A stretch of 64,000 nucleotides of DNA from assembly GCF_901212655.1 (NCBI RefSeq), contig NZ_CAAKON010000020.1:41963-105962 (forward strand). Direction: 5' to 3'. This stretch comes from Olsenella uli. GTDB taxonomy: Bacteria > Actinomycetota > Coriobacteriia > Coriobacteriales > Atopobiaceae. Made by a program: the position numbers and the translations under genes. The notes under the pieces are model-generated. The model was not told the origin of the DNA, made no database searches, and worked only from the letters and a program-made list of their open reading frames with translations. Numbering within the stretch: the first letter of the stretch is position 1; each line of letters starts with the position of its first letter. This document shows, one piece after another, positions 33,450 through 43,624 of this stretch.

Positions 33450-34736
33450 ATGCGCGTAGCGAACATCTTCGCCGCCAGCGGGCCCAAGGGCCGGGAGGGC
33501 GGCGTGCTCAAGAAGCTCAGAAGGCGACTCGTGGCCATCATCATGCTGCTCGTGGGCGGCATCATGATCGCGCTCATAGCATTTAGCTCGGCAAATGCCC
33601 AGGAATCCTTCATGGAGCTCGTCAACAGGTCCCTCGAGCGCGTGCTCAGCGAGCCGGGCGACTCGAGGCCGGGAGACTCGGGCGACGAGACGCTCGGCAT
33701 GCAGCACCTGCCGGTGCTGTGGGTCGACGTCAGCTCGGATGGGGTCTGGCTCGGCACGAACCAGTCGCAGTTCTCCGTTGACGCAGACGCCCTACGCGCG
33801 TGCGTGAACGACGCCATCTCGTCCAGCGCCAGCGAGGGCCGGCTCACGGACGACCATCTCACCTGGAAGACCATCTCCTACGCCTACGGCTGGCGCATCG
33901 CCATCGCGGACACGTCGAGCATCGACGCCGCGCGCAACGCCCAAATCGTCGGCGACCTCGAGCTGGCAATCGCCGGCCTCGTGGCCCTCTTCCTCATCGC
34001 AAACCTCCTTGCCCGGTGGCTGCTGGGGCCGGTCGAGCGCGCATGGGAGCAGCAGCACCAGTTCGTGGCAGACGCCTCCCACGAGCTCAAGACCCCGCTC
34101 GCCGTCATCCTCGCGAACACGCAGATCCTCAAGGAGTCCTCAGAGGAGCTTCCCGAGGAGAGCCGGAGGTGGGTCAAGAGCACCGCGGACGAGGCCGAGC
34201 GCATGAAGGGGCTCGTCGAGGGCCTGCTCGAGCTCGCGCGGACCGAGGAGGGCGCGGGCAACGCCCGGCGCGACGAGGACGTGGACCTCTCCGGCATCAC
34301 CGAGGGCGAGGCGCTGCAGTTCGACGCCGTGGCCTTTGAGCAGGGCTGCTCGATCGAGGCAAGCGTGGCCGAAGACCTGCACGTGAAGGGCGACCCAGAC
34401 CAGCTCGAGCGCCTCGTGAAGACCCTGCTGGACAACGCCTGCAAGTACGCGGAGAGCGGCACGGAGGTCCTCGTCTCCCTCGAGCGTCAGGGGCAGGCGG
34501 CCGAGCTCTCCGTCACCAACCACGGCGCCCCGATCGATCCCGAGGACCTTCCCCACCTCTTCGACCGCTTCTACCGCTCTGACAAGGCGCGCGCAAGGGA
34601 GACCGGCGGCTTTGGGCTCGGGCTCGCCATCGCCAAGGGCATCGTCGAGAGCCACGGCGGAAAGATCTCGGTCACGAGCAGCCTCGAGGCGGGCACGCGC
34701 TTCGTCGTGCGGCTCCCGCTCATGGGCAGGTCCTGA
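33450..34736 (+). CDS. Membrane sensor histidine kinase
   Basis: The 428-residue kinase has two membrane segments (about 27-47 and 172-194) enclosing an extracytoplasmic sensor of about 125 residues with no recognised domain. The H-box is FVADASHELKTPLAVI, followed by N-box LVKTLLDNACKYAES, the DLPHLFDRFYRSDKAR F-box and the GGFGLGLAIAKGIVESHGG G-box, so it is a complete HisKA/HATPase_c kinase. There is no HAMP-like linker of normal length; TM2 is followed closely by the dimerisation helix. It forms a pair with the upstream response regulator. One base separates its stop from the dinB start. Confidence 0.92.
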   Translation: MRVANIFAASGPKGREGGVLKKLRRRLVAIIMLLVGGIMIALIAFSSANAQESFMELVNRSLERVLSEPGDSRPGDSGDETLGMQHLPVLWVDVSSDGVWLGTNQSQFSVDADALRACVNDAISSSASEGRLTDDHLTWKTISYAYGWRIAIADTSSIDAARNAQIVGDLELAIAGLVALFLIANLLARWLLGPVERAWEQQHQFVADASHELKTPLAVILANTQILKESSEELPEESRRWVKSTADEAERMKGLVEGLLELARTEEGAGNARRDEDVDLSGITEGEALQFDAVAFEQGCSIEASVAEDLHVKGDPDQLERLVKTLLDNACKYAESGTEVLVSLERQGQAAELSVTNHGAPIDPEDLPHLFDRFYRSDKARARETGGFGLGLAIAKGIVESHGGKISVTSSLEAGTRFVVRLPLMGRS

Positions 34737-34737
34737 G

Positions 34738-36015
34738 ATGACCGGCGGGCTTGGAGGGACCACGGGGCCCGGGGGCCAGACCCCGTGGGAGGGCCCAGCG
34801 ATCGGCCTGCTCGACCTTGACGCGTTCTTCGCGAGCGTCGAGCAGCTCGACAACCCCGAGTGGCGCGGCAAGCCCGTAATCGTGGGCGGCGACGCCGACC
34901 GCAGGGGCGTCGTCTCTACGGCGTCCTACGAGGCGCGGCGCTATGGGGTCCGATCCGCCATGCCCGCCGCCCAGGCTAAGCGCCTGTGCCCTAACGCCAT
35001 CTGGACCCATGGACACTTCGACCGCTACCGGCAGCTGAGCTCGCAGGTCATGGACATACTCACAGACGAGACGCCTCGCGTGGAGCAGGTCTCCATCGAC
35101 GAGGCGTTCTTTGACGTCACGCCCGGCCGCTTCTCGCGCGAGAGCCCCATCGACATCTGCCGGCGCGTCCAGGGCCGCGTCGCGAGGCTCGGCATCACCT
35201 GCTCGATCGGCCTCGGGGTATGCAAGACCGTGGCAAAGATTGCCTCCGAGGCCGAGAAGCCGCGAGGCATCACCGTGGTGATGCCGGGGACCGAGACGAG
35301 CTTTCTGGCCCCCTTGCCCGTTCGGGCCATGAGCGGCGTGGGCGCCGCAACCGAGGCGAGGCTCCTGCGGTTGGGCATCAAGACCCTGGGTCAGCTTGGC
35401 CGCGCCGACGAGGCCAAGCTCGCGGGCGCACTCGGGCAGGTGGGACCCGCCCTCAAGGCCCGAGCCGCCGGCGTCGAGCGCGCCCCCATAGGCGTCCGCG
35501 CCGCCCAGGGCGCCCCGAAGTCGGTCTCCAACGAGCGAACGTTTGCCAAGGACCTCAGCCAGGAGGCCGAGGTGCGCGCCGCCCTCGACGCCGTGGGCAC
35601 CATGGTGGGCAGGAGGCTCAGGAGAAAGGGGCTCAGCGGGGTCACGGTCACCGTGCGCGTCAAGACGGACTTCCAGACCTCGAGGAGCGCGCAGGGGAGG
35701 CTCGAGGAGCCAACCGACGACGAGGCCGTGTTCGGACCCATGGCCCAGAGTCTGCTCGGCAAGATCTGGCACCCGGGAACGCCCGTGAGGCTCATCGGCG
35801 TGGGGGTGTCCGACTTCGAGCCGGCACTCCCGCGACAGCTCGACCTCTTTGCCGACCCCGCGGACGAGCGACGCATCGAGGCGCTGCGCCGGCTCCATCG
35901 GGCCACGGACGAGGTCCTCGACCGATTTGGGGACGGGGCCGTCTCCTATGGCAGGGACATCAAGCTCAGGGGATCGACCACCAACACGGCACCCCAGCAC
36001 AAGGAGGACGCGTAG
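34738..36015 (+). CDS. dinB: DNA polymerase IV (Y-family)
   Basis: The 425-residue translesion polymerase. Catalytic acidic residues are in LLDLDAFFASVEQ (D26, D28) and in QVSIDEAFFDVTPG (S-I-D-E). The VSTASYEARRYGVRSAMP segment, the CSIGLGVCKTVAKIASEAEKPRG stretch and the little-finger domain (to about 370) are present, and a beta-clamp peptide QLDLF stands at about 365-369. ATG 34738 follows the kinase stop by one base; the frame is open upstream but only within the kinase gene. Such coupling to a two-component system is unusual; DinB is normally SOS-controlled. No LexA-type box is seen before the operon. Confidence 0.94.
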   Translation: MTGGLGGTTGPGGQTPWEGPAIGLLDLDAFFASVEQLDNPEWRGKPVIVGGDADRRGVVSTASYEARRYGVRSAMPAAQAKRLCPNAIWTHGHFDRYRQLSSQVMDILTDETPRVEQVSIDEAFFDVTPGRFSRESPIDICRRVQGRVARLGITCSIGLGVCKTVAKIASEAEKPRGITVVMPGTETSFLAPLPVRAMSGVGAATEARLLRLGIKTLGQLGRADEAKLAGALGQVGPALKARAAGVERAPIGVRAAQGAPKSVSNERTFAKDLSQEAEVRAALDAVGTMVGRRLRRKGLSGVTVTVRVKTDFQTSRSAQGRLEEPTDDEAVFGPMAQSLLGKIWHPGTPVRLIGVGVSDFEPALPRQLDLFADPADERRIEALRRLHRATDEVLDRFGDGAVSYGRDIKLRGSTTNTAPQHKEDA

Positions 36016-36020
36016 CACGA

Positions 36021-36059
36021 AGCTGCCCCCCGTCGCGAAGCGCAGACGGGCGGGCAGCT
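36021..36059. terminator. Hairpin between convergent dinB and rsfS
   Basis: agctgcccccc-gtc pairs with gac-gggcgggcagct (one bulge). It is followed on the plus strand by a run of eight A (36061-36068), so the U-run is on the wrong side for a plus-strand stop and precedes the hairpin on the minus strand. Termination is likely but not canonical. Confidence 0.45.
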
Positions 36060-36088
36060 CAAAAAAAAGGGCGGCAGACGAGGGACAG

Positions 36089-36508
36089 CTAGGAAAGCTC
36101 GAGCCCAGCATCGACGCGGGGGGCATCGCCCCACAGGCGCTCGAGCCGATAGAACTCGCGCCCCTCGGGAGAGAAGGCGTGCAGGACAACCGCTCCGTAG
36201 TCCACGAGCACCCAGCGGCAGTCGTCGCGACCCTCGACGGACAGTGGGCTCAAGCCAAACTGGCCCCGGACTCGCTCCTCGACCTCGTCGACGACGGAGT
36301 CGATCAGGCGCGGGTTGGCACCCGTGCAGACGACGATGGCGTCGCACACGTCAGAGAGTCCCGCAAGGTCAAAAACGAGCACGTCCGTGGCCTTCTTCGC
36401 ATCGGCCGCATGGGCGCAGGCGAGGGCAAGCGAGCGCCCGCGCGACTCTTGCTCTTGCCCGGTCTTTGCCATGCCGTCGTTCCGAGCCGTCGCGGCGTTG
36501 TCTGTCAT
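36089..36508 (-). CDS. rsfS: Ribosome silencing factor RsfS
   Basis: The 139-residue protein binds L14 and keeps subunits apart in starvation. The family pattern is DVLVFDLAGLSDVCDAIVVCTGAN, then DSVVDEVEERVRGQFG, WVLVDYGAVVLHAFSPEGREFYRLERLWGDAP. The N-terminal about 30 residues are variable. It shares one base with the yqeK end (start 36508, stop 36508) as in the common nadD-yqeK-rsfS cluster. Confidence 0.93.
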   Translation of the reverse strand: MTDNAATARNDGMAKTGQEQESRGRSLALACAHAADAKKATDVLVFDLAGLSDVCDAIVVCTGANPRLIDSVVDEVEERVRGQFGLSPLSVEGRDDCRWVLVDYGAVVLHAFSPEGREFYRLERLWGDAPRVDAGLELS

Positions 36509-37203
36509 CAGGCCTCCTTGCCCGCACGCCCCTTGCGAGCGAGCACGATTTCGTTGTAGATGGCGAGCGTCCCCGGATAGAGGTAGCGCCTCGTGTCTAT
36601 CACATAGGTGATGCCGTCGGAGAAGCTCGTGAGGAACAGCTCCCCAAGCGCGGATGTGCCCACGAGGTTGCGCTGCCGCACGATGGCGGGGGCGGGCTTG
36701 CGCCTCGGCTCGATGCCGTCGGCAACGAAGACCACCATGTCAAGCGGGCTCATATGGGCATTGCCGAGCGTGTGCCGGTCGATGGCCTGCCACACGGCGG
36801 GGTCGACCTCCGGATAGCGACTCGGGAGCTCGCGCGCCGCTATCATGCCGTGCAGAAGCGGCTCGACGAGCTCGAGGTCCGCCCCGAGCTCGATGCCAAG
36901 CTCTCTCGCGCGCCCAATCGTCTGCTCGCGGGGTAGCGCCTTGGACCAGTCGTGCAGGATGCCTGCGATGCGCGCGAGGTAGGGGTCAACGCCGTAGAGC
37001 GCCGCCAGGCGCTCTGCCGTGAGGCCCACGGAGAGCGAGTGCAGCAGGCGCTTGGGCTTGCCCTGAAGCTGCACCGAGAGGTCGAGCTCGTAGCCGGCGA
37101 TGCGCGCCGCCTCCGCCTCGGTGTAGGGCGCCGGGGAGTCCGGCATCCACGCCGGAACCCCCTCGTCCCACACCTGGGGTATGTTCGAGCAGAACTGGCT
37201 CAT
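36508..37203 (-). CDS. yqeK: YqeK-type HD phosphohydrolase
   Basis: The 231-residue protein has a metal-dependent HD domain: LLHSLSVGLTAERLA (first His), GILHDWSKALP (H-D), LLHGMIAA and the DRHTLGNAHMSPLDMVVFVADGIEPRR stretch. The family hydrolyses diadenosine tetraphosphate in Gram-positive bacteria. It overlaps nadD by four bases (ATGA) and rsfS by one. An N-terminal extension of about 50 residues precedes the HD domain. Confidence 0.9.
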   Translation of the reverse strand: MSQFCSNIPQVWDEGVPAWMPDSPAPYTEAEAARIAGYELDLSVQLQGKPKRLLHSLSVGLTAERLAALYGVDPYLARIAGILHDWSKALPREQTIGRARELGIELGADLELVEPLLHGMIAARELPSRYPEVDPAVWQAIDRHTLGNAHMSPLDMVVFVADGIEPRRKPAPAIVRQRNLVGTSALGELFLTSFSDGITYVIDTRRYLYPGTLAIYNEIVLARKGRAGKEA

Positions 37204-37964
37204 AGCAACGCTTCCCTTCCCATGCCTCCCAGGAGGCCCAGGGCGTCAGGCGCCACGTAGGAAGCCCGCGCGCCCTCATAGAGTCCGCGCTTCTCGACGA
37301 AGCCCACCACCGCGTCTGGCGTGAGGTAGCGCAGCGACTGCCCCGCGGCCACGCGCCCCCTGAGGTCGCTCGAAGAGATTGCCAGGGCCGGAACCTCGAG
37401 GTAGGTGACCTGGAAATCGATGCCGCTCGCGACGATGCGAGACCGGGCGCGCTCGAGGTCGTACCCCGGTCGCGTGGCCCCCACGAGCCGAGCCAGCTTG
37501 GCGATCCTGCCGGCGTCGCGCCAGGTGAGGATGTCGATGATGGCGTCCGCGCCCGTGATGAAGTAGAGCTCGACGTTTGCGGGATAGTGCCTGCGCAGTA
37601 GCTCGAGCGTGTCGACGGTGTAGGTGATGCCCACGCGGTCGACCTCGATGCGGCTCACGAGGAAACGCGGGTTGTCGGCCGTGGCGAGCAGGGCCATGTC
37701 ATAGCGGTCCTCAGGCGAGGTGATGCGCCGGTCCTGCTTGAAGGCCGGGCTTCCGGCGGGAACGAACACGACGACGTCGAGCCCGAGGTCGACCGCCGCC
37801 TGCTCGGCCGCCACGAGGTGCCCGTTGTGGATGGGGTCGAAGGTACCGCCCATGATGCCCAGGCGATAGGTTCTGTTTGGATCTGCCCCAAGCGGCGGAA
37901 GGTCGCGGACGAGCTCGCGACCCCGGGCCCGCCCCGTGTTGGCGACGGCCTCGCTTACGCTCAT
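37200..37964 (-). CDS. nadD: Nicotinate-nucleotide adenylyltransferase
   Basis: The 254-residue enzyme makes deamido-NAD. The nucleotidyltransferase motif GTFDPIHNGH is at 40-49, and the ISSTxIR-type motif appears as AISSSDLRGRV near residue 215. The ATG at 37964 overlaps the proA stop (ATGA). An N-terminal extension of about 33 residues precedes the catalytic domain; an internal start would be possible, but the overlap supports the given one. Neighbours are proA upstream and yqeK downstream. Confidence 0.93.
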   Translation of the reverse strand: MSVSEAVANTGRARGRELVRDLPPLGADPNRTYRLGIMGGTFDPIHNGHLVAAEQAAVDLGLDVVVFVPAGSPAFKQDRRITSPEDRYDMALLATADNPRFLVSRIEVDRVGITYTVDTLELLRRHYPANVELYFITGADAIIDILTWRDAGRIAKLARLVGATRPGYDLERARSRIVASGIDFQVTYLEVPALAISSSDLRGRVAAGQSLRYLTPDAVVGFVEKRGLYEGARASYVAPDALGLLGGMGREALL

Positions 37965-39232
37965 GCGCGAACCTGGCCGGTGCCGCGCAGCAGGCACTTG
38001 GTGGTGGTGAGCGCCGAGGCGCCCATGGGGCCCCTGGCATGCAGCTTCTGCGTGGAGATGCCTATCTCGGCGCCGAGGCCGAACATCCCGCCGTCGGTGA
38101 AGCGCGTGCTGGCGTTCACATAGACCGCCGCGGCGTCCACGCGCGCCAGGAACTCGTCGGCGGCGAATACGTCTGAGGCGACGATGCACTCCGAGTGGTG
38201 CGTGGTGTAGCGGTTCACGTGGTCAATGGCCTCGTCGACGCCGTCGACCACCTTCACGGCCAGGTCAAGCGAGCCGTACTCGCACGCCCAATCCTGCTCG
38301 GTGGCGGCCACGTAGTCCTCGCCGCTCGCAAGGCCCTTGGCCTCGGCGGCCCTGACGGCAGCCTCGTCCCCGTGGACCGTAACGCCCCAGGAGGCGCAGG
38401 CGCTCACGAGCACGGGGAGGAACTCGTCGGCGATCTGGGAGTCCACGAGCACCGTCTCGATGGCGTTGCACACGCCGGGGCGCTGCGTCTTCGCGTTCTC
38501 GATGATGCGAACGGCCATGGCCTGGTCGGCGCTCGCGTGCACGTACACGTGGCAGTTGCCCTCGCCGGTCTGGATGACCGGAACCGTGGCCTGCTCGACG
38601 CAGGCGCGGATCAGGGAGTGGCCGCCCCTGGGGATGAGGACGTCCACAAGGCCGTTGGCGCGCATGAGCTCTGACGTCTCCGCCCTGTCCTGGCTCTCGA
38701 TGAGCGTCGCGCAATCCGCGGGAAGGCCCGCCTGGGCAATCCCCTGCCGGCACGCCTCGGCCAGGGCCACGCAAGAGTCATGCGCCGCCGAGCCGCCCCG
38801 CAACACAACCGCGTTGCCCGAGCGGAGTGCCAGGCAGATGGCGTCGGCGGTCACGTTGGGGCGCGCCTCGTAGACCATGGCCACAACACCGAGGGGCACG
38901 CGGATGGTCGTGAGGCGCACGCCGGACTCGAGCGTGCGCCCTCCCACCACCTCGCCGATCGGGTCGTTCTGCGCGGCAACCTCGCGCATGCCGGAGATGA
39001 TGCCGTCGATGCGTGCGTCATCGAGCATCAACCTGTCGAGCAAGGGCACAGGCATGCCGTTGGCCCTCGCGCGCTCCATGTCGCAGGCGTTGGCCGCGAT
39101 GATGTGCGCCCTCCTGGCGTCGGCCGCGTCCGCGGCGGCCAGGATGGCCTCGCTCCTGTCATGCGCGCTCGCCTGCGCGAGCACGACGGAGGCCGCCTTC
39201 GCGGCCCGCGCCTTGACCAGTGCCTCCGACAT
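37961..39232 (-). CDS. proA: Gamma-glutamyl phosphate reductase
   Basis: The 423-residue NADPH enzyme makes glutamate semialdehyde in proline synthesis. It has the aldehyde-dehydrogenase-like fold with LRSGNAVVLRGGSAA, VDVLIPRGGHSLIRAC, VPVIQTGEGNCHVYV and the catalytic cysteine region QRPGVCNAIETVLV; the C-terminal YVNASTRFTDGGMFGLGAEIGISTQKLHARGPMG signature is complete. It lies 39 bases after proB and runs into nadD. Confidence 0.96.
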   Translation of the reverse strand: MSEALVKARAAKAASVVLAQASAHDRSEAILAAADAADARRAHIIAANACDMERARANGMPVPLLDRLMLDDARIDGIISGMREVAAQNDPIGEVVGGRTLESGVRLTTIRVPLGVVAMVYEARPNVTADAICLALRSGNAVVLRGGSAAHDSCVALAEACRQGIAQAGLPADCATLIESQDRAETSELMRANGLVDVLIPRGGHSLIRACVEQATVPVIQTGEGNCHVYVHASADQAMAVRIIENAKTQRPGVCNAIETVLVDSQIADEFLPVLVSACASWGVTVHGDEAAVRAAEAKGLASGEDYVAATEQDWACEYGSLDLAVKVVDGVDEAIDHVNRYTTHHSECIVASDVFAADEFLARVDAAAVYVNASTRFTDGGMFGLGAEIGISTQKLHARGPMGASALTTTKCLLRGTGQVRA

Positions 39233-39271
39233 GTCTTCCCCTTCCGTGGGCCCCCTTTGGGGACAGTGTAG

Positions 39272-40378
39272 CTAGAAGACGAGCAGCTCGTCGCGATGAA
39301 TGGCCGGGCAGTCGGCGCGGTCTGGCATGAAGCGCGCTATGACGTCGAGTCTGAGTCCGTGGACCTTCCACAGCTCGTCGCTCGAGTAGCGCGAGATGCC
39401 GCGAGCGAGGAGCCTGCCGTCCCGGTCGAGAACGCTCACGGTGTCCCCCTCGTCGAAGTCTCCCTCGACGTGCGTGACACCCACCGGCAGCAGGGAGGCA
39501 CCTCCCTTGAGCAGGGCGCGAGCGGCGCCCGCGTCAACCGTCACAGAGCCGCGCGAAAGGCCCGCGAGTCCGATCCAGAGCTTGCGCGCCTGCTCGTGGC
39601 CAGAACCCTCGGGACCCTCGAAGAGCGTGTGGCGGCCCTTGCCGTCAGCCGCGTTCACGAGGGCGTGGTCGCCCCTGCCGCGACAGATGACCATGGGGAT
39701 GCCGGCCGCGATCATGGCACGGGCGGCGCGCACCTTCGTGGCCATGCCGCCGGTGCCAAAGGAACTGCCGGCGCCACCCGCCATGGCAACGATGTCGGTG
39801 TCCACACGCTCGACGCGCTCGATGAGATGGGCCGAGGGGTCGCTGTCGGGGTTTGCCGTGTACAGGCCATCGATGTCAGAGAGGATGACATAGAGGTCGG
39901 CATCGATGAGCGAGGCCACGATGGCGCCCAGCATGTCATTGTCGCCAAAGGAGAACTCGCGCACGCTCACCGTGTCGTTCTCGTTCACGATGGGTACCAC
40001 GCCAAGGTCGAGAAGGCGCTCGAAGGTGTTGCGCGCGTTGAGGTAGCCCGTGCGGTCAACGACGTCGCCCCTCGTGAGCAAGACCTGCCCGCAGGCGGCG
40101 CCGTCCTCGGCCAGCACCTCGGCATAGCGCTCGATAAGGGTGGTCTGGCCAGCGGCGGCGCAGGCCTGAAGCGTGGGGATGTCACTCGGGCGCTCGGTGA
40201 GCCCGAGCAGCGACCTGCCCACCGCGGCGGCGCCGCTCGAGACGAGGACGACCCTGTCCCCACGTCGTCTGAGCTCGCAAATCTGCGCGCAAAGCGAACG
40301 GACGAAGGCCACGTCGAGCTCGCCGGCCTCATCCATGAGCGTCGACGAGCCAACCTTGGCAACGATGAGACGACCCAT
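39272..40378 (-). CDS. proB: Glutamate 5-kinase with PUA domain
   Basis: The 368-residue enzyme starts proline synthesis. The amino-acid-kinase part shows IVAKVGSSTLMD, VLVSSGAAAVGRSLLG, PIVNENDTVSVREFSFGDND and the GTGGMATKVRAA signature; the C-terminal PUA domain (from about 275) has TVDAGAARALLKGGASLLPVGV and ARGISRYSSDELWKV. The E. coli type also has a PUA domain, and proline feedback is usual for it. The ATG follows the obg stop by one base. Confidence 0.96.
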   Translation of the reverse strand: MGRLIVAKVGSSTLMDEAGELDVAFVRSLCAQICELRRRGDRVVLVSSGAAAVGRSLLGLTERPSDIPTLQACAAAGQTTLIERYAEVLAEDGAACGQVLLTRGDVVDRTGYLNARNTFERLLDLGVVPIVNENDTVSVREFSFGDNDMLGAIVASLIDADLYVILSDIDGLYTANPDSDPSAHLIERVERVDTDIVAMAGGAGSSFGTGGMATKVRAARAMIAAGIPMVICRGRGDHALVNAADGKGRHTLFEGPEGSGHEQARKLWIGLAGLSRGSVTVDAGAARALLKGGASLLPVGVTHVEGDFDEGDTVSVLDRDGRLLARGISRYSSDELWKVHGLRLDVIARFMPDRADCPAIHRDELLVF

Positions 40379-40379
40379 C

Positions 40380-42023
<1,644 letters not shown>

Positions 42024-42281
42024 CTAGGCCTCCTGCGCCGGACGAACGTGAACGCGGTGCTTGGCACCCTTCACGAACTCGACCGTACCGTCAGCGAGGG
42101 CGAACAGGGTGTCGTCCTTGCCACGACCGACGTTCTCGCCCGGCGTGATGTGCGTGCCGCGCTGGCGAACGATAATCTGACCAGTCTTGACGGACTGGCC
42201 GCCGAAGATCTTCGTGCCAAGGCGCTGTGCCGCGGAGTCACGACCGTTACGAGAGCTAGCCTGGCCCTTCTTGTGTGCCAT
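42024..42281 (-). CDS. rpmA: Ribosomal protein L27
   Basis: The 85-residue large-subunit protein: [59 protein letters not shown] (in part) is diagnostic. There is no N-terminal cleavable extension ahead of AHKKG as found in firmicutes with Prp protease. It lies 41 bases after rplU. Confidence 0.97.
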   Translation of the reverse strand: MAHKKGQASSRNGRDSAAQRLGTKIFGGQSVKTGQIIVRQRGTHITPGENVGRGKDDTLFALADGTVEFVKGAKHRVHVRPAQEA

Positions 42282-42322
42282 GATGGTACCTGCCTATCTA
42301 AAGTTACGCTGTGTGTGACGAG

Positions 42323-42667
42323 TTACTCGGCAGAAGCCGTGGTGGCGGCAGAACCGGAGAGGGCCGGCACGTCCGCAACCTCAAGGCGCGTCAGGTTCTG
42401 ACGGTGACCCTTAGTACGGCGATAGCGCTTACGCTTCTGGAACTTGAAGACGAGCTGCTTCTCGCCCTTGTGCTGGTCGATGACCTTGGCGGTGACCTTC
42501 TTGTCGGCCAGGGACGCGGCATCGACAACGACCTGCTTGCCGTCGTTGAGCAGAAGAACGTCGAGCTTGACCTCGTCGCCAGGCTGCGCATCGAGCTTCT
42601 CGACGTCGAGGACGTCGCCCTTGGCAACCTTGTACTGCTTGCCGCCAGTCGTGATGATTGCGTACAT
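42323..42667 (-). CDS. rplU: Ribosomal protein L21
   Basis: The 114-residue protein begins YAIITTGGKQYKVAKGDVLDVEKL and has the KFQKRKRYRRTKGHRQNLTRLEV motif near the C-terminus. A short Ala/Ser/Thr tail follows. It starts the rplU-rpmA operon from a promoter whose -35 lies inside the end of the upstream gene. Confidence 0.97.
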   Translation of the reverse strand: MYAIITTGGKQYKVAKGDVLDVEKLDAQPGDEVKLDVLLLNDGKQVVVDAASLADKKVTAKVIDQHKGEKQLVFKFQKRKRYRRTKGHRQNLTRLEVADVPALSGSAATTASAE

Positions 42668-42708
42668 GTGAGAGCCCTTCAGTGCTGTGGTTAGTGCAAC
42701 AGCTGGAA

Positions 42709-42737
42709 ATGGTACGTCACGCTTTAGCGTTCGTCAA
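42709..42737 (-). promoter_or_regulatory. Promoter of rplU-rpmA inside the 3' end of the DUF697 gene
   Basis: Minus strand TTGACG (42737-42732), 17 bases, TACCAT (42714-42709). The -35 box and much of the spacer are coding sequence for the last codons of the preceding gene. Confidence 0.65.
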
Positions 42738-43613
42738 CGGCAAACTGCTGCTCCTTGATGGGTTTTCCACGGATGCCGCCCCATGGCCAAGGCGCTCGGC
42801 AAGCTCGAGCCTCAAGACGAGCGCCTCGCCGAGACAGTAGGTGCCGCCGTAGGCGATGCCCGCCTTGATCAGGAGGCAAAGGCCGGGAAGCACGGCGCAG
42901 AGCCTTCGCGCGAGCGAGCGCGAGGACAGCGCGAGTGCGAGTACCACGGCCGCCTCGCCCAGACGCTCCGCATCGGCGCCGCGCCCATAGGCCCCAGAGA
43001 CATCGAGCGCCATGAGGGCCTGGTTGGCCGCCATGATCGGAAGGTCGGCCCCCGAGCCGAGGGGCACGAGACCCACGACGGCGTTCTGGGCGCTCCGCTC
43101 GCGAACGCACCGCTCGGCCACGGCGCGGCGGCAGAACGGGAAGTTCGCGGCGAGCGCGATGTCCCTGCCGCAGGCGTCGGCCATCCAGGAGGCGAGCTTG
43201 GCGAGCAGGGCGTCCGTGCTCGCGGCCGAGACGAGGGCCGTGCCCTCGAGCCCCTCGCCCCCTGGGGCGTCCAGGCTCGACTCCACGACGATGACGCAGG
43301 GCACGCCGGCACGACGGAAGGCACGCGCCACGGAGGCGCCGGGGCCCGAGGGGCCGGCGGCGACGATCACGGCAACGTCGGCGTCGGGGTTCACGCGGAC
43401 GGCCACGCCAGCCCGTATCGCCCCGACGTGAACGAGTCCCGAGGCCGTCTCGGGCATGAGGGCGCCCTTGAGCGCGAGGGCGAGCTCGCGAGGGGCGCCG
43501 TCCTCGAGCTCTACCGCCACCCGCACGCACTCGCGGCGCCGGCGCTGGCCCTCACGAGCCCCGCCGATGAACTCGCCCACCTTGGCGAAGGGGATGTTGT
43601 TGATGCCAGCCAT
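42717..43613 (-). CDS. DUF697-family protein, last gene of the elongasome operon
   Basis: The 298-residue product starts at an ATG preceded by AAGGGAG. Residues about 65-190 have the alternating pattern of a small Rossmann or G-domain-like fold but without a P-loop (VRVNPDADVAVIVAAGPSGPGAS, VPCVIVVESSLDAP). Residues about 205-285 fit DUF697 (IMAANQALMALDVSGAYG, then RLCAVLPGLCLLIKAGIAYGGTYCLGEAL), normally found behind GTPases and with two hydrophobic helices. Function unknown. Being 12 bases behind rodA suggests a tie to cell-wall growth; that is only context. Confidence is moderate for DUF697, low for any role. Confidence 0.65.
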   Translation of the reverse strand: MAGINNIPFAKVGEFIGGAREGQRRRRECVRVAVELEDGAPRELALALKGALMPETASGLVHVGAIRAGVAVRVNPDADVAVIVAAGPSGPGASVARAFRRAGVPCVIVVESSLDAPGGEGLEGTALVSAASTDALLAKLASWMADACGRDIALAANFPFCRRAVAERCVRERSAQNAVVGLVPLGSGADLPIMAANQALMALDVSGAYGRGADAERLGEAAVVLALALSSRSLARRLCAVLPGLCLLIKAGIAYGGTYCLGEALVLRLELAERLGHGAASVENPSRSSSLPLTNAKA

Positions 43614-43624
43614 GCGCTCCCTTC

